From NCBI RefSeq assembly GCF_001039575.1, contig NZ_JIBT01000016.1, forward strand, positions 30,561 to 94,560: DNA of 64,000 bases, given 5' to 3'. The notes beneath the pieces are model-generated. The model did no database searches. It was not told the origin of the DNA and saw only the letters and a list, made by a program, of their open reading frames with translations. This DNA is from Halomonas sp. PR-M31. GTDB taxonomy: Bacteria; Pseudomonadota; Gammaproteobacteria; Pseudomonadales; Halomonadaceae. Position numbers and translations under genes: made by a program. This document shows, in pieces, positions 1-12,628 of the stretch (its first letter is position 1; every line of letters starts with the position of its first letter).

Positions 1-1406
1 ACGTCGACCCCATGTTCGGCACCCTCGACGACTTCTGTGCGCTGATCGTCCGAGCCCACGAGCTGGGTCTGCGGGTGATCATCGATCAGGTCTTGTCTCA
101 CAGCTCGGACCTGCACTCCTGGTTTCAGGAAAGCCGTCAGAATCGCCACAATGCCAAGGCGGACTGGTATGTGTGGGCGGATCCCAAACCCGACGGCAAT
201 GCGCCCAATAACTGGATGGCTGCCTTCGGCGGTCGGGCCTGGTCCTTCGATTCCAGGCGGCGCCAGTATTACCTGCACAACTTCCTGCCGACTCAGCCGG
301 ATCTCAACTTCCATAATCCTCAAGTACAGCATGCTCAGCTCGACAACCTGCGCTTCTGGCTGGAGCTTGGAGTCGACGGTTTTCGCTTCGACGTGGTCAA
401 CTACTATTTCCATGATCAAGCCCTGACCGATAATCCGCCCGCCCCGCCGGATCGTATCAGCCCCGCCAACCCGCAAAGCTATCAATGTCAGCAGCATAAT
501 ATCGAGCAGCCGGAAAACCTGGCATTTCTCGAGCGTGTTCGTGACCTGCTCGATCAATATCCGGGCTCGACCAGCATCGGCGAGATCGCCGGTGACAATC
601 AGTTGGTCACCATGGCCGCCTACACCGCTGGGGATTCGCGTCTGCACATGGCCTACACCTTCGATCTACTCGGCTCCGAAGGCGATGCGGGTCAGCTTTA
701 TCGGGTGCTGGCTCGTTTTGCCGAACTCGGCGACAACACCTGGCCCTGCTGGTCGCTCTCCAATCATGACGTGATCAGAAGCGCCAGCCGCTGGAGTGAG
801 CCTCGCGCCCTGCTGGCCTTGACCATTCTTTGCTCCCTGCGGGGCAGTCTAGGGCTTTATCAGGGCGAGGAACTTGGGCTGCCGGAAGCGGAAATTGCCT
901 TCGAGGATTTGCAGGACCCTTTCGGAATCAATCTCTGGCCCGATATCAAGGGGCGCGACGGCAGCCGTACCCCCATGCCTTGGAACACCGGCATCAATAG
1001 CGGCTTCAGCGCCTCCCCTGAACCGCTTTGGCTGCCGATTGATCCCCGCCACCCTCGGCTGACGGTCGAAGCCCAGGACAACGATCCGCACAGCCTGCTG
1101 ATGCAGGTCCGCCGGCTGTTGCATTTGCGTACCAACGAGGAAATCTTGCGCCACGGCGAGCAGATCCTGTTGCCCCACACATTGCCTGAAAACGTTTTCG
1201 CCCTGCTGCGCACGCTGGGGCAGCGGCGCCTGCTGTGTTTGGCCAATTTAGACCGGGAACAGGCGCACTGCATTGAGCCCGCCACGCTGATCGAAGGTGT
1301 TCAAGACTGGCAGCCATTGCCGCTACCCGAGCCCGTCGCCGCTCAGCGCAAGGGCAATACCCTGTTGCTTGCGCCGGGCACGGCTGCTTGGCTGGTGCTT
1401 AGCTGA
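1..1406 (+). CDS. Alpha-glucosidase, GH13 family (5' end cut by window edge)
   Basis: Hydrolyses terminal alpha-glucosidic bonds of maltose-, sucrose- or trehalose-type sugars in the cytoplasm. The frame is open from base 3 (V-D-P then MFGTLDDF), so the true start lies outside the window and the first ATG at 12 is internal. Counting from that ATG, the catalytic Asp is D127 in VDGFRFDVV, the acid/base is E191 in SIGEIAG, and the conserved SNHD motif supplies the third acidic residue. The C-terminal beta domain is complete. It lies immediately upstream of a LacI-type regulator and a maltoporin-like gene, which suggests a local maltose/oligosaccharide utilisation cluster. Family assignment is firm; substrate is inferred. 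Confidence 0.93.
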   Translation, partial: VDPMFGTLDDFCALIVRAHELGLRVIIDQVLSHSSDLHSWFQESRQNRHNAKADWYVWADPKPDGNAPNNWMAAFGGRAWSFDSRRRQYYLHNFLPTQPDLNFHNPQVQHAQLDNLRFWLELGVDGFRFDVVNYYFHDQALTDNPPAPPDRISPANPQSYQCQQHNIEQPENLAFLERVRDLLDQYPGSTSIGEIAGDNQLVTMAAYTAGDSRLHMAYTFDLLGSEGDAGQLYRVLARFAELGDNTWPCWSLSNHDVIRSASRWSEPRALLALTILCSLRGSLGLYQGEELGLPEAEIAFEDLQDPFGINLWPDIKGRDGSRTPMPWNTGINSGFSASPEPLWLPIDPRHPRLTVEAQDNDPHSLLMQVRRLLHLRTNEEILRHGEQILLPHTLPENVFALLRTLGQRRLLCLANLDREQAHCIEPATLIEGVQDWQPLPLPEPVAAQRKGNTLLLAPGTAAWLVLS

Positions 1407-1446
1407 TAAAATGGCGGCACTTGTCACGCACTGCTTGCAATGGTGA

Positions 1447-2514
1447 ATGCCCGTGCCGCCACCGCCTCGCCGCACTACCCTGAAGGAGCTGGCTACACGG
1501 CTCGATATTTCTATCGCAACGGTCTCCAATGCCTTCAATCGTCCCGACCAGCTATCGACGGCGCTGCGCGATCGCATTCTGCGAGAAGCCAAGGCCATGG
1601 GTTACAGCGGCCCGGATGCCACGGCACGCAGCCTACGCACCGGTCGCTCACGCATCGTCACTGTCGTACTCTCCGAGAGTCTTACCTATAGCCTGAACGA
1701 TGCCGTGGCAAGCGAGTTGCTGTCAGGTATTGCCGAAGTGCTCGATGCCCATGGCCATACGCTGCTACTGGTCTCGGGGCGTCAACACAGCAACCGGATT
1801 CCCGACTCCGCAAGCATGGCGGACGGCTTCATCGTCTACGGCTTGATGCCCAACCAGAAGATGCTCGCCGACCTGCCCTCACGACACCCTTTCGTGACGA
1901 TCGATTACGATCTCGAAGGCTGCCCGACGGTACACGTGAACAACGAGCAGGCAAGTTATGCGATTGCCTGCCATGCCCTCGCCCATTTACCGCAGCGACC
2001 GGCGGTGATCAGCCTACGACTCACCAAAAACCCTTGCAACGGCCGTGTCACTGACGAGCAAGAGCTGTTGACGGCTGCTCAAACGATCACCCGTCATCGC
2101 CTGCAGGGTTTCCAACGCGCCTTCCAGGAACACGGTCTCGATCCGGCCGGCGTGCCGATGTGGAACATCGAGGAGAATACCTTTGCGGTCTGCGTGCCGG
2201 TGATCGAGGAAATTCTTGATTTGCCGGATGATAAGCGTCCGAATCTCTTGCTTTGCATGTCGGATCGTATTGCCTTGACGGCGCTGACCCTGGCGGAGCA
2301 GCGCGGCCTGCGCATTCCCGACGATTTGCGCATCACCGGTTTCGATGGCATTGCTGAAGGCCAATACCGCGCTCCGCGCCTGACCACCGTGCGCCAGGAT
2401 AGCGTCGCCAAGGGGCGTCTTGCGGCATCAATGATTCTGGGCAAGGAACCCATGTCCACAAAATGGCTGGAAACCGAGCTGATCCTAGGCGAGACCTGCC
2501 CGTCATCAACCTAG
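1447..2514 (+). CDS. LacI-family transcriptional regulator
   Basis: A 355-residue sugar-responsive DNA-binding protein. The N-terminal helix-turn-helix (LKELATRLDISIATVSNAFN, about residues 11-30) is the classic LacI HTH with hinge, followed by a periplasmic-binding-protein-like sensor domain running to the C-terminus (VSGRQH, VTIDYD, ITGFDGIAEGQYRAPRLTTVRQD). It starts 41 bases after the alpha-glucosidase stop and is co-directional, so it probably controls that gene and the porin downstream. A LacI-type palindrome with a central CG lies in the following intergenic region. The ligand is unknown; an alpha-glucoside is inferred from the neighbours. Confidence 0.92.
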   Translation: MPVPPPPRRTTLKELATRLDISIATVSNAFNRPDQLSTALRDRILREAKAMGYSGPDATARSLRTGRSRIVTVVLSESLTYSLNDAVASELLSGIAEVLDAHGHTLLLVSGRQHSNRIPDSASMADGFIVYGLMPNQKMLADLPSRHPFVTIDYDLEGCPTVHVNNEQASYAIACHALAHLPQRPAVISLRLTKNPCNGRVTDEQELLTAAQTITRHRLQGFQRAFQEHGLDPAGVPMWNIEENTFAVCVPVIEEILDLPDDKRPNLLLCMSDRIALTALTLAEQRGLRIPDDLRITGFDGIAEGQYRAPRLTTVRQDSVAKGRLAASMILGKEPMSTKWLETELILGETCPSST

Positions 2515-2816
2515 AACCCGCTCTTGAAGCATCAAGCCGGTCGCTTTCCTGTCCAGAGAAATGATCATCTCGTGGACATACTGAAGAGGCGAGATTCAAG
2601 GACTAGACATTAGTTGAAATGCCTCACGAAACATTTTGTATTCGTACAACTTGATCGTCTAACTTCAATATATCGACACTGATTCCGACCGCCTTTCCGG
2701 TAATCTGGCTGATCGGTATTTTTTTGAGTTTTCACTTAAACGATTAAGCTTTGCCGAAAACATCGTCTCCGATCGGCAAACGCAACGTGATGACAAAAGC
2801 CCAAAAGGACAACAAC
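2515..2816. other. Intergenic region ahead of the porin gene
   Basis: About 300 bases without a gene. It holds the LacI-type operator listed separately and an A+T-rich stretch, with TTGAGT (2724-2729) just upstream of that operator as a possible -35. No convincing -10 partner was found, so no promoter is called. Nothing else was recognised. Confidence 0.5.
2735..2748. promoter_or_regulatory. Probable LacI-family operator
   Basis: The 14-base imperfect palindrome CTTAAACGATTAAG has five-base arms and a central CG, the geometry expected for a LacI/GalR-family site. It lies 69 bases upstream of the porin start and downstream of the LacI gene, so the regulator at 1447-2514 is the natural candidate to bind here. 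Binding is inferred, not shown. Confidence 0.6.
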
Positions 2817-5842
<3,026 letters not shown>

Positions 5843-5850
<8 letters not shown>

Positions 5851-6478
5851 GAATCGGCTCCTCTTTAGTGGACGATGGCTCTAGGCGCGCAGGATCGAAA
5901 AGCCCGGCCAGATTGCGCAGTATCTGCCCTAGAGCGCCGAGAGCCAGGAATACCAGACCGATAGGCAGCATCGCCTTGATCAAATAGCGATCCGTCAGGC
6001 CGCCGTAGTTGGATTGTTCGTTGGACAGATAGGACATGCTCACGAAATGCTTGGACAGCCAGGCAATGAGAAGGCAAAACGGAATCAGCATCAGTAGATG
6101 ACCGAGAATATCGATGACGGCGCGCCCTTGGGGCGAAAGCTTCTGATAGATCAGATCGACCCGTACATGGGTATCGCGATGCAGTGCGTAGGTGCCGCCG
6201 AGCAGCGTAAGAATGCCGAACAGGTGCCACTGCAGCTCGGTCACGCTATTGATGGTCAGCGCCTTGCCGAACAGCACAACGCTATCGTTCCAGCGCGCGA
6301 TCTCATTGATGCCCAGGGCATTGAGCGTGATCGTCGTGAGCACGGCCAGCATCACCAGCAGCACCAGCCAGCTACTGATGCGCCCGACGACGACCCCCAG
6401 CCCGATCAACGGTCGGGCCAGGGCGTCACACAGCCGCGCACCACGCTCGCGCCAGGGAGCAAGGTGGGAGTGCGGCAT
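5843..6478 (-). CDS. TRAP transporter small permease (DctQ family)
   Basis: The 211-residue small membrane subunit of the same TRAP transporter. Four hydrophobic segments are visible (about residues 32-52, 85-100, 130-150 and 175-195), the usual DctQ topology, and family residues such as ELQWHLFGILTLLGGTYALHRDTHVRVD match. The gene overlaps the binding-protein stop by one base (TGATG) and the large permease by eight, so all three are co-translated. The subunit scaffolds the permease and binding protein. Confidence 0.93.
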
Positions 6479-7566
6479 CAGCTCTCTCCTTCATCCTGCA
6501 GCGGCTCGGGTGCGGGCATGGCCTGCAGCTCGTACCAGTCATCGATGAGTTTCACGTGTTTCATCAACGACTTATAAGCCTCGGCGAAATCCGGATTGTT
6601 CTGCATCTCTTCTTGACGCACCTCGACCCAGGCATCCTGCAGGGCGCTTACGACTTCATCCGGGAAGCGTTTGACCTTTACACCCTTCTCTTCGAGCTTG
6701 CGAATGGTGCGCATCTGCTCCGGGGGCGCCTCGGCCATGGCCCATTGCAACGTGGCACGACAGGCGGTCTCGAACTGCGCTTTGCGCTCGTCGCTGTACT
6801 CGTCCCAGACCTGCTGATTGACCAGCAGCGAGAACCAGCTGGCGCTCTGGTGCCAACCCGGGAAGTAGTAATACTCCGCCACTTCGTCGAATCCCATGGC
6901 CGCATCGACCTGGGGCACCGAGAATTCCGTGGCGTCGACCCGGCCTCTTTCCAGGGCTAGATAAATCTCGCTACCCGGCACAAGCTGGGTGGATGCGCCG
7001 AGCTTGTTGAGTACCTTGGCACCCAGCCCGGAGATACGCACGGACAGCCCATCGAAATCCTCCGGCGTATTGATTTCCTTGTTGTACCAGCCACCGGTTT
7101 CCTGGGGTGAGATGAAACACGGCAGCACCTTGACGCCGTAAGGATCGTAGGCCTTCTGAACCAGTTCGGTCCCTTCATCGGACCACATCCAAGACATGAA
7201 GGCTTCAGGCGACGGGCCGAAGGGGAGCGCGCCATAAAGATTGGTGATCGGCACCGTGCCAGCCCAATAGCCCATCCAGTCCCAGCCTGCCTGAACCGCA
7301 CCGGAGGAGACCGAATTAAAGACCTCGAAAGGCGGCACCAAATCGCCAGGCTCATGGACGCGCAAGCTGACCGCACCGCCGGTCGCCGTCTCAAGCTCTT
7401 TGGACAAGCGAACCGCCCCTTCACCCAGGAAGTTCTGAGTCGAGAAGGTACTGGCCACATCGAGCCGCTTTGGCCCTTCGGCCAGCGCCGGCACACTCAG
7501 CAGTGCAGTGGCCGCCGCACCAATGGCGCTTGCGATCAATGTACGAGAGAAAACGTTGTTTCGCAT
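6478..7566 (-). CDS. TRAP transporter substrate-binding protein (DctP/TakP family)
   Basis: Periplasmic binding protein of the TRAP system, 362 residues from the ATG at 7566. That start has an AAGGAG Shine-Dalgarno and a signal peptide (MRNNVFSRTLIASAIGAAA to PALAEG); an in-frame ATG 42 bases upstream would spoil both. Family landmarks are FDGLSVRISGLGAKV, whose arginine normally pairs with the ligand carboxylate, and ERGRVDATEFSVPQVDA. The TakP-like sequence suggests a monocarboxylic or 2-oxo acid ligand, but this is inference. The gene leads the TRAP operon and sits next to the divergently placed terminator and regulator. Confidence 0.92.
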   Translation of the reverse strand: MRNNVFSRTLIASAIGAAATALLSVPALAEGPKRLDVASTFSTQNFLGEGAVRLSKELETATGGAVSLRVHEPGDLVPPFEVFNSVSSGAVQAGWDWMGYWAGTVPITNLYGALPFGPSPEAFMSWMWSDEGTELVQKAYDPYGVKVLPCFISPQETGGWYNKEINTPEDFDGLSVRISGLGAKVLNKLGASTQLVPGSEIYLALERGRVDATEFSVPQVDAAMGFDEVAEYYYFPGWHQSASWFSLLVNQQVWDEYSDERKAQFETACRATLQWAMAEAPPEQMRTIRKLEEKGVKVKRFPDEVVSALQDAWVEVRQEEMQNNPDFAEAYKSLMKHVKLIDDWYELQAMPAPEPLQDEGES

Positions 7567-7687
7567 GTGTGACTCCTTGAACGTTGTTGTTGTTGCCCTT
7601 CCAAACAATATAATAAGAACAAACGTTTAAAATGTTTTTATGCGTATTATTAGACTAATGCTCTAGACAGGGCGTCAAAGAGTAGCC

Positions 7688-7713
7688 AAACCGTCCGAAA
7701 ATCCGGACGGTTT
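7688..7713. terminator. Hairpin terminator between regulator and TRAP operon
   Basis: A perfect 10-base stem (AAACCGTCCG with CGGACGGTTT) closes a six-base loop and is flanked by T-runs on both strands. On the minus strand it follows the regulator gene and precedes the TRAP operon leader, so it probably separates the two transcripts. Confidence 0.75.
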
Positions 7714-7729
7714 TCAGCCTTCGAGACAA

Positions 7730-9096
7730 TCAAGCTTCAGGTACTTCAAGGGAATGGCGTGCCAGCTTTTCGTATAAAGACGACTTGGCAATGCCAAGTC
7801 GTTTCGCAGCGCGAGTCCGGTTGCCATCACACACTGCCAGCGCTTTCTTGATAGCCTCACGCTCGGCCCGCATCAGCGTCTGCTTGAGTGGTTCACCCGG
7901 CATGAAGGCCGATCCGCGGCGCAGGGTTTCGGGCAGGTCGTCTGTTCCGAGCCGCGACCCACCTAAATAAAAGGCTGCTTCCAGTACGTTCTCAAGCTCT
8001 CGTACATTGCCCGGCCAGTCATGTCGGCGCAACAGGGTAAGCGCTGCCTTGCTAAGCACCGGGCAACGCCGGCCACGTCGCTCGGCGAAGCGTTTGAGAA
8101 GGTGACGGGCAAGTGCCGGAATGTCCTCAGGTCGCTCCCGCAAGGCGGGATAATCAGGGGCACTACATGAATGCGATAGAACAGATCCTCTCGAAACTCG
8201 CCTCGCTTCACCAGGTTTTCCAAGGGGCGATGAGTGGCGGCAATTATCCGTACGTCCACCGGTCGCGAACGAGCCGCCCCTATCGCTTCAACCTCTTTAT
8301 CCTGCAATACTCGTAACAGTTTGGCCTGCACCGCCAGCGGCATGTCGCCGATTTCGTCGAGAAATAGCGTCCCGCCATGGGCAAGCTGAAATTTGCCCGG
8401 TTTGCCCCCTTTACGGGCGCTGGTAAAGGCACCTTCCTCGTAGCCGAACAGCTCCGCCTCGAGTAGTTGTTCCGGAATGGCAGCGCAGTTGAGCTTGATG
8501 AAGGGTCCGTTGACCCGCTCGGACAAACGGTGCAGGGCATGGGCATAAAGCTCCTTGCCAGTACCGGTTTCACCGCGAATCAATACCACAGCATCGCCGG
8601 GGGCAATCTTGCGCACCTGAGTGTTGAGAGACGCGATCGCTTCGCTTTCACCGATCACATCAGCCAGTCGCCAGCGCGCCCCGACTCGCGCATCCAGGGC
8701 TTCGCGATAGTAGTCGACCTGGGCTTCCAGCGCCTTGACCTGAGCATCCATCTGTCGCCACTCCCAGGTATCGTGATAGATCACCGTGCCCAAAGCGCCG
8801 ATGACCTTGCCATCGCTAAGAATGGGGTAGCGATGGGCAATCATGTGATGCCCCCGCAGCATCTGAAGCTGGGCAAGCTCCGCCTTGCCAGAGGCCAGCA
8901 CCGCCGGCATTCGCGTATTCTCGATGATCTCCGCGACAGGCCGACCGATCACTGACGTCGCATCCACGTCGAGAAAATCTGCATAGGGCGTGTTCAGATA
9001 GACGATACGGGCATCATCATCCACCACCACCAGCCACTCGCTCATGGCATCGAGCCCTTGCAGCAGCAACAGTGGAGAAAGAGGGTCATTGCTCAT
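7730..9096 (-). pseudogene. PAS / sigma-54-type AAA+ / HTH regulator, split by a frameshift
   Basis: Enhancer-binding-type transcriptional activator, probably controlling the TRAP operon beside it. Reading from 9096 (AGGAAA ribosome site): PAS sensor (residues about 10-120), short coiled linker, AAA+ domain with Walker A GETGTGKE, the L1 loop GAFTSA (usual form GAFTGA), Walker [12 protein letters not shown] and the arginine-finger region REDLFYRI. The frame then breaks near 8143-8145, where PPLRERPEDIPALA is expected but one base is missing from the cctttg context. The rest (7730-8143) is the end of AAA+ and a Fis-type HTH (RTRAAKRLGIAKSSLYEKL). The full length would be about 456 residues. 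It may be intact in the organism. Confidence 0.85.
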
Positions 9097-9222
9097 GGGC
9101 GAAATTTCCTGCAGCTCGTATCGGCGCCTCATTCATATCACGGCCTGTTCTTGTTGATCGAAAAAAACAGGTAACCTAGCGGCTCCGAAAGGGCAACCTC
9201 ATCCATTGCAAAAGGACGCTGC

Positions 9223-10254
9223 ATGACCGGCATACTGATCTGGACGCTCGTTGCCATTCTCTCGACGGCTATCATCTGGAAAGGCAGCGGTCTGCTCGAA
9301 CGCGCCAGTGAACGTCTCTCGACTTATTACGAACTGCCGGAAATCGTGCAAGGGGCAATCGTGGTGGCGGTGGGTTCTAGCTTCCCAGAGCTTTCTACCA
9401 CGGTTATCTCGACCCTGGTGCACGGCGAGTTCGAACTCGGGGTTGCCGCCATCGTCGGCTCTGCATTGTTCAATATCATGGTGATTCCGGCCCTGTGCGG
9501 GCTCAGTTCTAGAGAGCAGCTACATGCCAATCGCGATCTGGTCTACAAGGAAGCCCAGTTCTACATGATTGCCGTGGCGGTGCTCACCCTCACCTTTGCC
9601 TTTGCGGCCATCTATCATCCCGTGGCGGATGAAGGCAGTGCCATCAAGGGCGAAATAACCCGCTGGCTGGCGCTCATGCCCATCGCCCTCTATGCGCTGT
9701 ATATCTTCGTGCAATACCAAGACACCCTGGACCACGAGGCAGATGTGGACAAAGGCGACATCCGCCCGGGCCGGGAATGGGCCATGCTTGCTTTATCGCT
9801 GGTGGTGATCGTGGTGGGTGTCGAAGGGCTGGTGCGTGCCGCCATCAACTTCGGTGACATCTTCGGTACGCCGAGCTTTCTGTGGGGCATCACCGTGGTC
9901 GCCGCGGGCACCTCGATTCCAGATGCCTTCGTATCAATACGTGCGGCCCGGGACGGTCGCGGCGTCACCAGCATCGCCAACGTGCTCGGCAGCAACACCT
10001 TCGACCTGCTGATATGCATTCCCATCGGCGTGCTCATCGCCGGCACGGCAGTCATCAACTTCTCTGTGGCGGCGCCAATGATGGCAGTGCTGACCGCCGC
10101 AACCATCGTGCTGTTCTTGATGATGCGCACCCAGATGATTCTTTCGAGGCGTGAATCCGTCGCCCTGCTCGTCATCTACGTCGCCTTCCTGATATGGATC
10201 AGCCTGGAAACCTTTGGCGTCGTCGACTGGGTGCCGAGTTTGCCGCCAGTGTGA
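9223..10254 (+). CDS. Calcium/sodium antiporter family protein
   Basis: A 343-residue inner-membrane cation exchanger of the Na+/Ca2+ exchanger superfamily. Two internally repeated alpha motifs are visible: GSSFPELSTT near residue 51 followed by GSALFNIM, and AAGTSIPDAF near residue 225 followed by GSNTFDLL. The paired G-S-N/A-x-x-F-[DN] and acidic residues build the ion-binding site in this family. About ten hydrophobic helices are apparent. AAGGA precedes the ATG. It is transcribed away from the TRAP regulator. Calcium export is the usual role; other cations are possible. Confidence 0.93.
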   Translation: MTGILIWTLVAILSTAIIWKGSGLLERASERLSTYYELPEIVQGAIVVAVGSSFPELSTTVISTLVHGEFELGVAAIVGSALFNIMVIPALCGLSSREQLHANRDLVYKEAQFYMIAVAVLTLTFAFAAIYHPVADEGSAIKGEITRWLALMPIALYALYIFVQYQDTLDHEADVDKGDIRPGREWAMLALSLVVIVVGVEGLVRAAINFGDIFGTPSFLWGITVVAAGTSIPDAFVSIRAARDGRGVTSIANVLGSNTFDLLICIPIGVLIAGTAVINFSVAAPMMAVLTAATIVLFLMMRTQMILSRRESVALLVIYVAFLIWISLETFGVVDWVPSLPPV

Positions 10255-10531
10255 GCCTAGCCTAGCAGCCCTATCGGCCGCCTCAGGTAAGAGCCGCTAT
10301 TCGATTTCTCTGGCCTTCTCACTTCCTCCTGTGACTTTCGACATTTACATAAGGTATGGTGCATAAAGAGGAAGATGGCGGCTTTCGCTCTAAGCGGACG
10401 TATCTGGAAGACCACATATAGTTTATCTTATATGGTAAAGCGATCGGTTACTGAAATTTAACCAGTTTTTCTTTGAGTTTTTATGCAACTAAATTCATCT
10501 ACCTCTTACACCAATCACCGGCGATAAAAAC

Positions 10532-12223
10532 ATGGATATTGAAGATCTTAAATTCAAAACAATTACCGCAAAGTACCTTAAGCCCTATACAAAAAGATCT
10601 CCTACAGAGACGATGCAATTCCTCAGATGGATTCTTGAGAACATCTTCCGGCTGGATGCCCAAGATGCTGATGATGCATGTGTTGATCAAAAACAAGACA
10701 AGGGTGTTGATGCCTTGCTCGTTAGCGACACATTGGAAACCGTTTATGTTTTTCAGTCAAAATTTCATAATTCAGAAAAAGCCACTCTTGGCGACACTGA
10801 TCTGAAGGAATTCACTGGGACCCTCACTCAATTTAAAACTTCAGAAGGAATCGATACTCTTCTTTCAGGGAAGGCCCATGAGGGGTTAAAAGCAGCTATT
10901 CGCAGAATAAATCTGAAGGAAAAAATTGAAGCTGGATATTCTGTTGAAGGCGTTTTTTGTACAAACGCTAGCCTGAATGGTGAGGGGGTTGATTATCTTA
11001 AAAATGTCGACGAAATTACTGTATATGATTCAAAAAAAATCGCCTCCGACTTTGTTGATCTTGATGCAAACGCGGGCGTTAATGACACATTTGAACTAAA
11101 CACCTCGGATAGTGAAGTAATTGACTATCAGACTGCAGACGGTGTTGCGGTAAAAATTTTTTTAGCAAACGCATTACAACTAACCCATATGAAAGGAATC
11201 TCCGACAGCAGCCTTTTCAGTAGAAATGTTAGATACTCCCTCGGCAACACCAAAGTCAATAAAAGCTTAATTTCCAGTATTAGAGATACGAGGGAACACA
11301 AAAACTTCCCTTTATATCATAATGGCATAACCATACTTTGCGACCACATGAATGCCCCCAGTGAAGATAAATTAGAAATTTCACGCTATATGGTTGTTAA
11401 CGGCGCTCAGAGTTTAACCTCGCTAGTCAACGCAAAAGCCAAGATTTCAGCTGACCTAAAAATATTGGTAAAAGTTATTGCGCTTGGTGGAGATGAAATG
11501 TTGACCGACAAGATCACGCAAAATAGCAACAACCAAAATGCGATCAAAGCTCGTGACATGCGCTCAAACCATGGCATCCAGCAAAGGCTCAAGAGGGAGG
11601 TTGCAAATATTAAAAATGGGAATTATGAGTTACAAGTCAAACAAGGCGAAACAATTACGAAGGGCACAACGGCAATATCCAATGAGAAAGTAGGGCTTGC
11701 CTTGCTCGCTATGGACTTAGGCGAGCCGTGGAGCTGTCATCAAAAGTATAAGGTTATGGACGACTCTTACTCCAAGATTTTTGGTAGATTAGATGTTACC
11801 GGAGCAAAAATAATCGCCCTTCATTCAGCGTTAGAAGTAATTACCGGCTCACTTGGCTCGTTCGAAGACAAACTGTTCGGGTACTACACATTGACGACTT
11901 ACTTTCTTGGGTATGTAGTGTCGGAGATAATTAAGAGCGATGACACTGGGAAAAATGTGTTTAAAAATATCGATAAGGTTGTTGAAAACGGGAAGTTACA
12001 AGAATTTCTAGATGTTTTTTCTTCTCTTGCAAGCACTACAGTTGCAGACCTAAATGCTGAAATCGAAGATCTTCGAGAAGAAGACGGTTTCGACTACAAA
12101 CGTGATCTAAAGAGCTCCAAATGGTGCCGCGCTATGTGTGGAAAATTAAAAGCGTCTTACATTAAAGATGTCAAGCGAAAGAAGGCAGAACCCATTTCTA
12201 CTTTACTAGAAAACATATTGTAA
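10532..12223 (+). CDS. AIPR-family abortive-infection protein with N-terminal nuclease-like domain
   Basis: A 563-residue predicted phage-defence protein. The middle carries the AIPR signature: RNVRYSLG near residue 230, then FPLYHNGITILCD, YMVVNGAQSLTSL and NSNNQNAIKARDMRSN. The N-terminus has a stretch that looks like the QxK variant of a PD-(D/E)XK nuclease core, D60 in DKGVDALLV and Q75-S-K77 in VYVFQSKF, as in Mrr-like restriction enzymes. Base composition is clearly more A+T-rich than both flanks, with many AAA and AAT codons, a sign of recent transfer. No Shine-Dalgarno is obvious. It stands alone, next to a polA remnant and toxin-antitoxin genes. AIPR membership is well supported; the nuclease reading is inference. 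Confidence 0.85.
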   Translation: MDIEDLKFKTITAKYLKPYTKRSPTETMQFLRWILENIFRLDAQDADDACVDQKQDKGVDALLVSDTLETVYVFQSKFHNSEKATLGDTDLKEFTGTLTQFKTSEGIDTLLSGKAHEGLKAAIRRINLKEKIEAGYSVEGVFCTNASLNGEGVDYLKNVDEITVYDSKKIASDFVDLDANAGVNDTFELNTSDSEVIDYQTADGVAVKIFLANALQLTHMKGISDSSLFSRNVRYSLGNTKVNKSLISSIRDTREHKNFPLYHNGITILCDHMNAPSEDKLEISRYMVVNGAQSLTSLVNAKAKISADLKILVKVIALGGDEMLTDKITQNSNNQNAIKARDMRSNHGIQQRLKREVANIKNGNYELQVKQGETITKGTTAISNEKVGLALLAMDLGEPWSCHQKYKVMDDSYSKIFGRLDVTGAKIIALHSALEVITGSLGSFEDKLFGYYTLTTYFLGYVVSEIIKSDDTGKNVFKNIDKVVENGKLQEFLDVFSSLASTTVADLNAEIEDLREEDGFDYKRDLKSSKWCRAMCGKLKASYIKDVKRKKAEPISTLLENIL

Positions 12224-12302
12224 GATCGAAGAATAGCCCATGCTTTAATAGAGGTGGGCTTTCCAGAAGTGCATACATGTTTTTATTTCACCGCCCTTCT
12301 TC

Positions 12303-12520
12303 TGTCGGGCTGTCTTTCTTTCACTGCCTCAATGTGCTTTATCCCAATTACCCGTGCCCCAGCCTCGACGATCAGCGCCACCTTGAGATCGCGGCATTCT
12401 GCATACGCTGCTTGACTGCATCGATAAAATCATCGACTTATCCTTCCTTGACCTCGAACACCAGCTCGTCGTGGACCTGCATGACCATGGTGGCGTCGAC
12501 GCCGGTCATGGCGTGATGGC
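12303..12520 (-). pseudogene. Decayed duplicate of the polA 3' end
   Basis: The minus strand reads [17 protein letters not shown], stop, VDDFIDAVKQRMQNAA, frameshift, LKVALIVEAG, frameshift, NWDKAH, stop. This is the last 55 or so codons of DNA polymerase I, including motif C, in decayed form. The stop (12329-12331) and the bases after it (tcactgcctcaatg, cgggctgtctt) match the end of the intact polA at 16104, in the same orientation. The two copies bracket about 3.6 kb holding two toxin-antitoxin pairs. Confidence 0.85.
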
Positions 12521-12628
12521 GGCAGCCCACCGCCGGCGTGAGGCGTGGCCTATCGAACCCGGTAAAGGCGGCGCTATTGATTGGACTCAAGGAAGAAACC
12601 TTTTGCAGGTGCTCAGCCGCCCCGCTTA

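Noticed and set aside
849..1178. Long antisense frames inside the alpha-glucosidase, RND, polA and AsmA genes
   Set aside because: They are shadow frames of high-G+C genes with no ribosome sites or family matches.
7609..7690. Sigma-54 (-24/-12) promoter ahead of the TRAP binding-protein gene
   Set aside because: GGCTAC followed by TTTGAC looked suggestive but lacks the GC at -12, so it is not called.
10398..10440. Imperfect inverted repeat CCACATATA...TATATGG ahead of the AIPR gene
   Set aside because: It is A+T-rich and imperfect; chance occurrence in this context is likely.
12235..12260. Terminator after the AIPR gene
   Set aside because: AGCCCA/TGGGCT is a six-base stem with a 14-base loop and only two T, too weak to call.
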